Assembly: GCA_003427395.1 (NCBI GenBank)
Contig: BFEA01000743.1
Location: forward strand, 449,611 to 500,159
DNA from: Chara braunii
Taxonomy: Eukaryota; Streptophyta; Charophyceae; Charales; Characeae
Length of the DNA: 50,549 nucleotides
Direction: 5' to 3'
Positions within the stretch are counted from its first letter, which is position 1, and every line of letters begins with the position of its first letter. The notes under the pieces are model-generated. The model did not search any database and was not told where the DNA came from. It saw only the letters and a list, made by a program, of their open reading frames with translations. A program made the translations under genes and the position numbers. Below, piece after piece: positions 10,901-20,815 of the stretch.

Positions 10901-11797
10901 CGGGGTTTTTCCGTTTTACTTAGAGATATTCCGAGGTTTAATCCAAGCCTAGATTCGGTGTTTCGTTACCCAAACACACTTCAGGGTTTTCGGGTTTTAC
11001 TTAGTGTTTCTACTTTGTTATATCCCAACCTAGATTCCGTGTTTCGTTACCGAACTACACTTCGGGGTTTTCGGGTTTTACTTGGTGTTTCTACTATATT
11101 ATATCCTTGCCTGGATTCTATGTTTCGTTACCGAAACACACTTCGGGGTTTTCGGGTTTTACTTAGTCATATTTCGAGGTTCTATCTGAGCCTAGATTCG
11201 GTGTTTCATTATCGAAACACACTTTGGGGACTTAGGGGTTTACTGAGTCATATTTTGAGGTTTAATCCAACCCTAGATTCGGTGTTTCGTTACCGAAACA
11301 CACTTCGGGGTTTTCGAGGTTTACTTAGTCATATTTTGGGGTTATATATGAGCCTAGATTCGGTGTTTCGTTACGGAAACACACTTCGGGGTTTTCGGGT
11401 TTTTACTTAGTCATATATCGAGGTTATATCTGAGCCTAGATTCGGTGTTTTATTACCGAAACAAAGTTCGGATTTTCGGGTTTTACTTAGTTTTTCTAAT
11501 GTGTTATATCCCAACCTAGATTCGGTGTTTCGTTACCGAAACACACTTCGGGGTTTTCAGGTCTTACTTAGTGTTTCAACTATGTTATATCGCAGCCTAG
11601 ATTCGGTGTTTCGTTACCGAAACACACTTCGGGCTTTTTGGGTTTGTATTATATCTGAGCCTAGATTTAGTGTTTCGTTACCGAAACAAACTTCAGGGTT
11701 TTCGGGGTTTACTTAGTCATATTTCAAGGTTTAATCCAAGCCTAGATTCGGTATCTCGTTACCGAAACACAGTTTTAGAGTTTTTTTATTTAGTCAA
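7912..11797 (+). repeat. Satellite array I, 81-bp unit, about 48 copies
   Basis: Units average 81 bp (for example, starts at 8290 and 8371) and carry a core dyad GTGTTTCG-TTAC-CGAAACAC, followed by ACTTCGGGGTTTTCGG and TTTTACTTAG. The last third of the unit comes in three versions. Type A has CATATTTCGAGGTTATATC, type B has TGTTTCTACTGTGTTATATC, and type C has CATATTCCGAGGTTTAATCC. Types are interspersed without a strict higher-order period. Because 81 is a multiple of 3, long open frames of a repeating 27-residue peptide run through the array (for example 9345-10358). There is no reason to call them genes, since the frames are interrupted by unit-length changes. Confidence 0.95.
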
Positions 11798-11872
11798 GAT
11801 GTATTCTAGTCTACCGGTTGGGCCGCCCTGGTCCTCGGTGGCCAGTCGATCCAAGGATAAGAGAAGGTTCCA

Positions 11873-12851
11873 NNNNNNNNNNNNNNNNNNNNNNNNNNNN
11901 NNNNNNNNNNNNNNNNNNNNNNNNNNNNNNNNNNNNNNNNNNNNNNNNNNNNNNNNNNNNNNNNNNNNNNNNNNNNNNNNNNNNNNNNNNNNNNNNNNNN
12001 NNNNNNNNNNNNNNNNNNNNNNNNNNNNNNNNNNNNNNNNNNNNNNNNNNNNNNNNNNNNNNNNNNNNNNNNNNNNNNNNNNNNNNNNNNNNNNNNNNNN
12101 NNNNNNNNNNNNNNNNNNNNNNNNNNNNNNNNNNNNNNNNNNNNNNNNNNNNNNNNNNNNNNNNNNNNNNNNNNNNNNNNNNNNNNNNNNNNNNNNNNNN
12201 NNNNNNNNNNNNNNNNNNNNNNNNNNNNNNNNNNNNNNNNNNNNNNNNNNNNNNNNNNNNNNNNNNNNNNNNNNNNNNNNNNNNNNNNNNNNNNNNNNNN
12301 NNNNNNNNNNNNNNNNNNNNNNNNNNNNNNNNNNNNNNNNNNNNNNNNNNNNNNNNNNNNNNNNNNNNNNNNNNNNNNNNNNNNNNNNNNNNNNNNNNNN
12401 NNNNNNNNNNNNNNNNNNNNNNNNNNNNNNNNNNNNNNNNNNNNNNNNNNNNNNNNNNNNNNNNNNNNNNNNNNNNNNNNNNNNNNNNNNNNNNNNNNNN
12501 NNNNNNNNNNNNNNNNNNNNNNNNNNNNNNNNNNNNNNNNNNNNNNNNNNNNNNNNNNNNNNNNNNNNNNNNNNNNNNNNNNNNNNNNNNNNNNNNNNNN
12601 NNNNNNNNNNNNNNNNNNNNNNNNNNNNNNNNNNNNNNNNNNNNNNNNNNNNNNNNNNNNNNNNNNNNNNNNNNNNNNNNNNNNNNNNNNNNNNNNNNNN
12701 NNNNNNNNNNNNNNNNNNNNNNNNNNNNNNNNNNNNNNNNNNNNNNNNNNNNNNNNNNNNNNNNNNNNNNNNNNNNNNNNNNNNNNNNNNNNNNNNNNNN
12801 NNNNNNNNNNNNNNNNNNNNNNNNNNNNNNNNNNNNNNNNNNNNNNNNNNN

Positions 12852-12909
<58 letters not shown>
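11873..12909. other. Assembly gap (979 N) followed by a 58-A run
   Basis: Positions 11873-12851 are unknown bases. A homopolymer of 58 A (12852-12909) abuts the right edge. The A run may be a retroelement tail or an assembly artefact. One further N is at 13168. Open frames that cross the gap are meaningless. Confidence 0.98.
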
Positions 12910-12910
<1 letters not shown>

Positions 12911-13690
12911 GAAATAAAAAACTACAATTTTCTAAACAGGTGCAAAAAAAAAGTTTAACAGATTTGGAAAAAAAAAATTAAGGTTTTAATAATATTAATG
13001 ATTAAACCGTATGCACTAGGTGGCCTAGATGTAAGGACTTCATACTACCCATCTTGACGCAGCTCGGAAGGAACGATTTAGAGTAACAAGTAGAAAGAAA
13101 GCAAGAGATGTCATAACTTTTTAATTTTGGATATTTAAATATCTTAAATACCAATTTAGAACCTCAGNTGATTTTCCAAAAGTATAATTTGAGAAATAAT
13201 TTAATTTGAGAATTTATCTAGGCTACTAGAATGGTCAGGCCCACTAGCCTAAAAAAAATATTTTTCTGTATTATTTTCTAATTAAATTTCCCAAAGAGTT
13301 TTTATGTGACCTTGAGGAAAATTTTGTTCAGTTTTTTCTTCAGCATTAGATACTTTATTTCCGAATTTTCAGTTTTTTTTTTTTTTTTTTTGCTTTTGCT
13401 GGGATCTCCCGCTCGAAAGAGCAATGTGCACCCGGGCAGCCAGGCTGGTGGACTAGGATTTTATAGAAAAAAATCACCATATTATTACAAAGACCCCAAA
13501 TATTTCAAAATGACATTTTTCAACATTTATAAGGATCGACAAAATGTCACTCACACCTCCAGCACCGTATCTGATCTTTTTTTTTCCGGTTTTGCTCAGA
13601 ACAGTCTGAAATGTTTTTTAGCGGGTCCCCTAGTGGTGCGCAAACCCTCCCCGTTTTTTTTTCCTTAAATTTTTTGGTAAGAAACAGTTG
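12910..13690. other. A/T-rich spacer between gap and array II, no gene
   Basis: The spacer is A/T-rich with several T and A runs (for example 13373-13391). An open frame at 13306-13668 is dominated by Phe and Lys from the A/T runs and has no motif. No satellite units are visible between the gap and about 13695. Confidence 0.6.
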
Positions 13691-13694
13691 TCCG

Positions 13695-16275
13695 ATTCTC
13701 CGGCTAAGTAAAATCTCGAAATCCCGAAGTGCGATTTCAGTAGCGAAATCCCGAATGTACGTCCGGATATAACTTCGAGAAACGGTTTAATAAAATGTCG
13801 AAATCCCGAAGTGCGATTTCAGTAGCGAAATCCCGAACCTACATCCGAATACAATTTTAAGAACGGCTAAGTAAAATCCCGAAATCCCGAAGTACGATTT
13901 CCGTAGCGAAATCCCGAACGTACATCCGGATATAATGTCGAGAAACGGCTAAGTAAAATCCCGAAATCCCAAAGTGCGATTTCGGTAGCGAAATCCCGAA
14001 CCTACGTCCGGATACAATTTCGAAAAACGGCTAAGTAAAATCCCGAAGTGCAATTTCGGTAACGAAATCCTGAACGCACGTTCGGACATAACTTCGAGAA
14101 ACGGTAACTAAAATCCCGAAACCCCGAAGTGTCGTTTCGGTAGCGAAATCCCGAACGTACGTCTGGATATAATTTCGAGAAACGGCTAAGTAAAATCCCG
14201 AAATCCCGAAGTGCGATTTCGATAGCAAAATCCCGAACGTACGTCTGGATATAACTTCGAGAAACGGCTAAGTAAAATCCCGAAATCCCGAAGTGCGATT
14301 TTGGTAACGAAATTTGGAACGTACGTCTGGATATAATTTCGAGAAACGGCTAAGTAAAATCTCAAAATCCTGAAGTGCGATTTCGGTAGCGAAATCCCGA
14401 ACGTACGTCTGGATATAATTTCGACAAACGGCTAAGTAAAATCCCGAAATCCCGAAGTGCGATTTCGGTAGCAAAATCCCGAACGTACGTTTGGATATAA
14501 TTTCGAGAAACGGCTAAGTAAAATCCCGAAATCCTGAATTGCGATTTCGGTAGTGAAATCCTGAACCTATGTTCGGATACAATTTCGAGAAAAGGCTAAG
14601 TAAAATCCCGAAATCCCGAAGTGCAATTTCGGTAGTGAAATCCCGAACGTACGTCTGGATATAATTTCGAAAAACGGCTAAGTAAAATCCCGAAATCCCG
14701 AACTGCGATTTCGGTAGCGAAATCCTGAACGTACGTCAGGATATAATTTCGAGAAACTGCCAAGTAAAATCCCGAAATCCCGAACTGCAATTTCCGTAGC
14801 GAAATCCCAAACCTACGTCCGGATACAATTTCGAGAAACGGCTAAGTAAAATCCCAAAATCCCGAAGTGCGATTTCGGTAACGAAATCCCGAACGCACAT
14901 CCGGATACAACTTCGAGAAACGGTAACTAAAATTCAGAAATCCCGAAGTGCGATGTCGGTAACGAAATCCCGAACGCACGTCTGGATATAACTTCGAGAA
15001 ACGGCTAAGTAAAATCCCGAAATCCCGAAGTGCGATTTCGGTAGCAAAATCCCGAACGTACGTCTGGATCCCGAAATTCCGAACTGCGATTTCGGTAGCA
15101 AAATCCCGAACGTACGTCTGGATATAACTTCGAGAAACGGCGGCCAAGTAAAATCCCGAAATCCCGAAGTGCGATTTCGGTAACGAAATCCCGAACGTAC
15201 GTCTGGATATAATTTCCAGAAACGGCTAAGTAAAATCCCCAAATCCCGAAGTGCGATTTCGGTAGCGAAATCCCGAACGTACGTCTGGATATAATTTCGA
15301 AAAACGGCTAAGTAAAATCCTGAAATCCCGAACTGCGATTTCGGTAGCGAAATCCCGAACCTACATCTGGATACAATTTCGAGAAACGGCTAAGTAAAAT
15401 CCCGAAATCCTGAAGTGCGATTTCAGTAACGAAATCCCGAATGCACGTCCGGATATAACTTCGAGAAACGATAAGTAAAATCCCGGAATCCAGAAGTCCG
15501 ATTTCGGTAACGAAATCCCGAACGCACGTCTGGATATAACTTCGAGAAACGACTATGTAAAATCCCGAATTCCCGAAGTGCGATTTCGGTAGCGAAATCC
15601 CGAACGTACGTCTGGATATAAGTTCGAGAAACGACTAAGTAAAATCTCGAAATCCCGAAGTGTGATTTCGGTAACGAAATCCCGAACGTACGTCTGGATA
15701 TAATTTCGAGAAACGGCTAAGTAAAATCCCGAAATCCCAAACTGAGATTTCGGTAGTGAAATCCCGAACCTACGTCCGGATCGAATTTCGAGAAACGGCT
15801 AAGTGCGATTTCGGTAACGAAATCCCGAACGCACGTCCGGATATAACTTCGAGAAACGGTAAGTAAAATCCCGAAATCCCGAAGTGCGATTTCGGTAACG
15901 AAATCCCGAACGCACGTCCGGATATAACTTCGAGAAACAGCTAAGTAAAATCCCGAAATCGCGAAGTGCAATTTCGGTAGCGAAATCCCGAACATACGTT
16001 TGGATATAACTTCGAGAAACGGCTAAGTAAGATCCCGAAATCCCGAAGTGCGATTTCGGTAGCGAAATCCCGAAGTGTGATCCCGAACGTACATCCGGAT
16101 ATAATTTTGAGAAATGACTAGGTAAAATCTCGAAATCCTGAATGCGATTTCAGTGGCGGAATTTCGAACGTACGTCTAGATAAAACTTTGAGAAACGGCT
16201 AAGTAAAATCCCGAAGTGCGATTTCGGTAGCGAAATCCTGAACGTACATCCGGATATAACTTCGAAGAACACCAC
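13695..16275 (-). repeat. Satellite array II, 82-bp unit, about 31 copies, inverted relative of array I
   Basis: Units are about 82 bp (starts at 14261, 14343 and 14425). On the minus strand a unit reads TTTTACTTAGCCGTTTCTCG, then AATTATATCC, then a core dyad GATTTCG-CTAC-CGAAATC, then GCACTTCGGGATTTCGGG. This aligns along its length with array I on the plus strand (TTTTACTTAG, TTTCGAGGTTATATCC, the dyad, CACTTCGGGGTTTTCGG), so the two arrays are diverged copies of one satellite in opposite orientation. A few units are shortened, near 15070 and 15800. The open frames inside are short because 82 is not a multiple of 3. Confidence 0.93.
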
Positions 16276-16305
16276 GTTGGGTGTACAGAGTTTTTCATCA
16301 CATTA

Positions 16306-16540
16306 ATGGACATTTCGGCTTTCAAAACCACGAATTCGCAAACATGGATTCCGTCTTCACCAACACAAAGCACGAATTCGGGTTTAAAAACCACGAATTC
16401 ACTAACATGTCGCCAACAAGCTTCGCTATCCAATTCGGCGTATTTTCCGGGGTTCATTAACCACGAGTGGCAGCTCGGACCTAATGTCAGAACTGGCAAC
16501 CCGGACCTGATGACTGAACTGGCAGCCCGGACCTAATGTC
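16306..16540 (+). repeat. Two short direct-repeat sets at the edge of array II
   Basis: AACCACGAATTCRCWAACATG-like segments occur at about 16327 and 16391, and a related TTAACCACGAGTGGC at about 16457 (spacing 64-68 bp). Directly after, three copies of a roughly 32-bp unit containing CCCGGACCTAATGTC or CTCGGACCTAATGTC run from about 16469 to 16540. No gene is apparent. Confidence 0.6.
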
Positions 16541-16621
16541 TGATCCCGATTCTCCTAATCTCTAAATGTCTTATTTTATTTATTAACAACCCTCAAAATA
16601 ACTCTCAGTCTTCCGCTCTCG

Positions 16622-17378
16622 TCAACCTCCCTCGTGCTCACCCTCTATCTCTAAGACTTCAGTGTCTAGGTATAGCTCTCCTTCCTGCCTTTCTATACAG
16701 GTTGCGCCTCTCCTAATCTCTAGTATTCCTGTCTCAGGGGGTATGACCCTCCTACAGATCGCACTCCCTATCGCACGTACCTCTTCGCGAGTCCTAGTAA
16801 CCAATAGTCGGCATAAGTCAATCGCTGCTCTCCTCCCCAAGTCGTCCAATCCTTGTCGAACCACGTTGTTTCCTGCCGGCGGATACTCATCTCCTCTTGC
16901 CATTAAGTCTTGAAGCCGTAGAACGAATTCAACTACGATCCTCCAATTCTTTTTTTCCATTGCCTGACAAGGCGTCGTGGGCTTGGGAAGTCCCTCGAAA
17001 ATTGTTATCCGGGTGTTCGAGACAACGTTCTTTCCCAGCGATATCAATCTATTCTTCTCTTTCTCCACTAGTTTTTTTGCTCTCTCCCAGCATCGACTGT
17101 AAACAAGGTCGATCCTCCTTTATGTCGGCAGGTAAATCCATACGTCATATACGTCAATATCCATGAACCTGACGGTCATCACATAGAGACGGATCTCCTC
17201 CCATCCACTATCCAAAAGATCGTACTTCTTCACCTCGTACGGAACTATTTCCCGTCTCCCTACGGAACTCAAGGAAGTGCAGACAGTTTTTACCTTCGCT
17301 TTTATCGGCCTATTCCCGGCAAGGAAAAACCCTTTTAGCTTCTAACTCTTCATCTGAAATCGCTTTCTCTTCACTCAT
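16622..17378 (-). pseudogene. Tandem family gene, copy E (unknown function)
   Basis: The ATG at 17376-17378 starts MSEEKAISDEELEAKRV. After a frameshift the sequence continues with a domain shared with copies C and D: IVPYEVKKYD, RLYVMTVRFMDIDVYDV, IYLP, SRCWERAKKLVEKEKNRL, LGKNVV, then IFEGLPKP. An in-frame TAA lies just after IYLP. From 17068 the frame is open to 16622 and adds a C-terminal half with AAIDLCRLLVTRTREEVRAI and an acidic end. No signal peptide, membrane span or known motif is visible. The basic, Leu-rich stretch around the CW motif could form a helix. Copy D stops only about 8 bp upstream of this start. The protein family is unknown to me. That it was a real gene is supported by conservation with C and D, not by the open frame alone. 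Confidence 0.6.
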
Positions 17379-17385
17379 TTCTCAT

Positions 17386-17881
17386 CTAATCTCCAATCAC
17401 TTTCTTATGATGATCGCTCGCTTTGACTGCCCTAATAAAACCTACAATTGGCTCTCATCCATTTCCCTCAAGTTTTCAACCTAGGATCGGCGGCGTAGGC
17501 AAAACATCAAAAAATTGAAATGTCATCAGTCGTCTCGACACGCTCTCCTAATTTTTCTAACCTCTTCTTTTCTTCCCTCAGTTTCCAGACTGCAATTCTC
17601 CAACACCTCGAATATGTGCAGAACTCCGCTCTCTCTATTAGCAGGTATATCCCAATATGATGTATGCTTGAATCAATGTAGAGCACTATCATAACTTAAA
17701 ACTGGTTCCTTTCCCAAACACTGTCCGCCACTTGATACATAACCACTTGATACGGGAATATTTCTTTCTCCTCAATCTTGCTCAGGCTCCTCTCAACTTT
17801 CTGGCTCTCGTGCTCGTGCGGTCCACTCCATCTCCCGAACTTACGTCTCCTTCGCACTAATTCTTCCTAAGGTAGGCTCAT
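17386..17881 (-). pseudogene. Tandem family gene, copy D (unknown function)
   Basis: It starts at the ATG at 17879-17881 (MSLP, then a TAG). The sequence carries the same N-terminal domain as copies C and E: EEKEIFPYQVVMYQVADSVW, LYIDSSIHHIGIYL, YSRCWRIAVWKL, REEKKRLEKLGERVE and ISIF, then after a frameshift DVLPTPPILG. Stops interrupt it at the fifth codon, after QF, after ILG and later. The reading ends in a TAG about 8 bp before copy E begins. Conserved positions across copies are Pro-Tyr in xPYxxxxY, the Tyr-Leu pair, Cys/Ser-Trp in SxxW, and Leu-Pro-x-Pro. It is a dead copy. Function is unknown. Confidence 0.55.
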
Positions 17882-17909
17882 TTCTCGCCCAATTTTTGTA
17901 GGTCACCTA

Positions 17910-18390
17910 TCATTCTAAAGCAGTTAAGACAAGCGTCACTGACATCCTATCCGCGGATGCCCGCAGGACCAGGTAGAAAGCTTCGAAGTCGTCGTTGTCT
18001 CCGAAGTCCTCTATGTCCTCTAGGGTCTTAATAAACTCCTTCAAGTACCGGTTATGCGCCGAGAGTGTCCTGAGAACAGCACCGTCAACTATAACTCTGG
18101 CTAACCCTTCTGTCTCCCTAGCTTCTACCTTTAGAATCATGCCAAGAACGAATAGAAACTCCGCCTTCGAACGACGTCGTACTTAATATATATCCACTAA
18201 GACGTCCGTTTTCAATTCCTGTCCAGAGTGTTGTCCCTCGCACTTCTCTTAGCGCACTCTGCGTGCACTCTGCCTCCTCCATTACTCCCAGCCTTACTAG
18301 GTGACTCACTTGTAATATCACATAGACCACCGGACCGTTTATCTTTCCTACCACGTATACAAAGTATTTATCGCCACTGTACTAACAAGT
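17910..18390 (-). pseudogene. Minus-strand gene fragment in the tandem cluster
   Basis: Two overlapping frames (18390-18118 and 18140-17910) read as one protein with a frameshift near 18130. The first includes KYFVYVVGKINGPVVYVILQ followed by VMEEAECTQSALREVRGT. The second includes ARVIVDGAVLRTLSAHNR, a helical stretch LKEFIKTLEDIEDF and FYLVLRASADRM. The first part resembles the neighbouring modules at 18797 and 19170 (hydrophobic strands, then EEAEC or DSEC, then a helix). It ends about 30 bp before copy D starts. There is no recognised family. Confidence rests on similarity to neighbours and the protein-like composition. Confidence 0.45.
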
Positions 18391-18504
18391 ACCCATCATC
18401 TCTCATCCTGCTGTTGTCCCTTAGCTGCTCTTCCCTCCTTTACCGTTCTTCTCGTCTTCGTTGTCCTTCCCTTCTTCCCGTTCCGCCGACGCAGAGGGTT
18501 CTCC

Positions 18505-18750
18505 CTATTCTGACTTTCGAGGGTCTCTCATTTTTGTACTCTCTAGAAAGTCAAGCCTCCACCTTCTAAATAGCTCCCTATCTTCCTTAAAGATCCCCTC
18601 CAGTTCCTTCGTACTCCTTTCTATTCTACGCAGCTTATCCTCGCTCTCGCAAACTCCGTACGTTTTAATCATTTCTGCCAACTCTTTAACGCTCTTTAAC
18701 ACGGGTTCTATAATTATTTCCTTCACTCTCTTCACTCGTTCATATTTCAT
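18505..18750 (-). pseudogene. Charged helical open frame in the tandem cluster
   Basis: The 81-codon frame begins MKYERVKRVKEIIIEPVLK and continues with KELAEMIKTYGV and IERSTKELEGIFKE. It is rich in Lys, Glu and Arg and likely all-helical, possibly coiled-coil. It lies between the module at 18797 and the fragment at 18390, on the same strand. The helix KELAEMIKTYGV loosely resembles LKEFIKTLEDIEDF in the next fragment. It may be the C-terminal part of the upstream module after a frameshift. No function can be assigned. Confidence 0.4.
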
Positions 18751-18796
18751 CCTTGACCTTTCATCCTTGCTCAGCCTCGTAGATCTCTCTACATCT

Positions 18797-19027
18797 TAGC
18801 TCGCGCCTCCGTCGGCGTCTTCTCTTGCACGATTTTCACCCGTATATCTCCTCTCACACAGACAATTACCTCATAGATCATTCATTCTTGCGTCGTAACC
18901 TCCCTCAGTGTTCCTAGCCTTTGTTCTCTTACAATGTCTTTAGCGAGGTCTCTACACTCACTGTCCGTCAGGTCCTCATCTGTACTCACCTTCAAAAGCA
19001 CTTGTAGTGTCACTCCATCGTACGCTA
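18797..19027 (-). pseudogene. Module of tandem cluster (VLLKVS / DSEC type)
   Basis: One frame reads YDGVTLQVLLKVSTDEDL, TDSECRDLAKDIVREQ and RLGTLREV, then a TGA, then YEVIVCVRGDIRVKIVQEK and TPTEARAKM before TAG. The same order is seen in the block at 19170-19505 (NEGFTMPVLLRAHIEEDLTE, ECLRRARDFIHDH, then a second strand-rich segment). So this is a duplicated module, with alternating strand-rich and helical parts. It is too short and broken for the open frame alone to reveal it; the paralogy is what supports it. Function is unknown. Confidence 0.5.
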
Positions 19028-19169
19028 GGCGTCTAGAGACCGTGCGCGCGTACGACAATCATCGTGAGGAAGTCAGGCCACATTCATCCACGGGAAACCG
19101 GCGTCTTGACATTGCCTCTTGCACGATCACACGAGGATTCCTATCGTCAATACCCCTCCATTGAATATG

Positions 19170-19505
19170 AACCTTGGTGATCCCACCGCAAAGAATAGGA
19201 AGCTCGACGTCTATATCTGTACAGAGCAGACTCCCTCTCCGTCATACCAACACAGACCAACTCAAACTCTACTCCTCTCCTCCACTACTGTCTCATAAAA
19301 AAACAACTCCGCGCGCAAGTACCCGGCCGACCAAACCATCACTTTGTACGTCACCTTCATCAAAAAGGTCACGCACGCAAGAACCCCTGCTCGGTGGTCG
19401 TGGATGAAGTCTCTAGCCCGTCGCAAGCATTCTCACTCCGTAAGGTCTTCTTCTATGTGCGCTCTGAGTAAAACAGGCATTGTAAAACCTTCGTTCACTA
19501 ATTGT
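19170..19505 (-). pseudogene. Module of tandem cluster, second copy
   Basis: Reading down from about 19505 the frame gives QLVNEGFTMPVLLRAH, IEEDLTE, a TGA, ECLRRARDFIHDH, then VTFLMKVTYKVMVWSAGYLR and ELFFYETVVEERSRV before further stops. It aligns with the module at 18797-19027 along its whole length. It follows copy C of the tandem family, separated by a frameshift, so it may be the C-terminal part of that gene. No catalytic motif is seen. Confidence 0.5.
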
Positions 19506-20759
19506 CTGCTTACATTGACTCATGTCGGCGGCCGGCAAGGCATATCTCTGCTAGCTGTCCTCGTATAGATATCTCAACGCCTCTCGACAAGCGTACTTAT
19601 CCTCGACGCGCCTTCGACAATAGTCAATCAGATCGGCAGGTCTTAGGCAGTTTATCCAAGCAGGTCGCATCGATCAATCCTCTCAGCATCTCGTAATCAA
19701 GACGCCCACACCTCACACAGACAGCGAAGTAGGCCTCCTTAAACCGAGGCGCTAATCCCAACCCGAGAGCATAAAATGTATCGTTAACCACTCTGCTCAG
19801 GTTGTGAACGCCTCCATATGCCTGTCCTATTACGAAAGTAGGCAGGGTCCACCTGCAGCCCTTGCAAGGTAGAGATCCGGCTTTGGGGGTCCAAAAACGA
19901 TGCGGACCAGGGACTAACTATCTCCTGCAAAACTGCTCAATCGCCAACTTACAATAGATCTCGTTAAAACTTCGTACCTCCGCCAGATTCTGCTTCCGCC
20001 AACGAGCGGTAGTCCTATCTCGAGGTATTGAGACCTATCGAATACTAGATGTTTTATAGCTTCCACATGCCGTGTACCATTGGCCCCTCTACTCTGTAAA
20101 ATCATCGTCCACAGAAAAACCCCGTCGGCTATCCACGTTCCCACGTACCTAATTGGCGACCTCTCGCTCTCGTCTAAACATACTGGAAGAGGGATATCAA
20201 ACCCTAGAGCGGTCTCCCTAGGTTTAATCAACCTCTTGGCCCTGTAGGAATCGGAATTGCGTTGAAGCATGTACGCCCACCATGCGCTCGAATCACTCCT
20301 CATCTGCCTCACAAATCAGCCCGTGCAGCTCTCATGCTGATAACTAACTCCACCGATGGGAGGGGCTGGAATACGGTCAAATACTTCAATCTCTGCGCTC
20401 AAACTAACCATTTTTCCCTCTGCTTCTAATTTTTCCTTTTCAGCTTGTACCAACTTGGCCGCTCTATGCCAACTAATCTCGTATAGGTAACCTCTTGTCT
20501 GACTCCTAGGCAGGTATACCCGCACGTCGTACTCATCTAAGTTGATGATGCGATAGGCGAGGACATACAACCGCTCGTGTTCTATGTCGCCCTTCTGAAC
20601 ATACTCATACTTAATAAATTCATACGGCAATATACCCCTTGTCGTCTCCTCGTTCAAGTTGTGTGCATCTTCATTAATCTCTTCTCTAGTCGGTCCTCGA
20701 TCCTTATCCGACATACGACTCCAACATACCTGACCGAGGAAGACAGTATGTCTACCCAT
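19506..20759 (-). pseudogene. Tandem family gene, copy C (most complete N-terminus, unknown function)
   Basis: The most likely start is MSDKDRGPTREEINED at 20714, matching the MSE and MSL starts of E and D; the frame is open back to 20759. The N-terminal domain reads ILPYEFIKYEY, RLYVLAYRIINLDEYDV, VYLP, SWHRAAKLVQAEKEKL, VFDRIPAPP. After one TGA at 20316-20318 the same frame continues to 19914 with FDIPLPVCLDESE and DGVFLWTMILQSR, which match copy A. A frameshift then leads to GCRWTLPTFVIGQAYGGV, which matches GCRLRATVPSFVV in copy B, and a further frameshift leads to LIDYCRRRVEDKYACREAL. So copy C links the N-terminal domain of D and E with the region shared by A and B. Full length may exceed 350 residues. 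The family is unrecognised. Confidence 0.6.
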
Positions 20760-20815
20760 CTACAGTCGCATCTCTCACTTCCATCACCCCTATATACCTA
20801 ACTCACCCCACGCAT

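Noticed and set aside
11670-12981. Long open frames spanning the N gap
   Set aside because: They consist of unknown residues and a poly-Lys from the A run. They are products of the gap, not genes.
13306-13668. 120-codon Phe-rich frame
   Set aside because: Its composition follows the T runs; there is no signal, motif or paralogue.
7912-16275. CRISPR-like array
   Set aside because: Units are contiguous satellites without unique spacers, and the rest of the window is eukaryotic.
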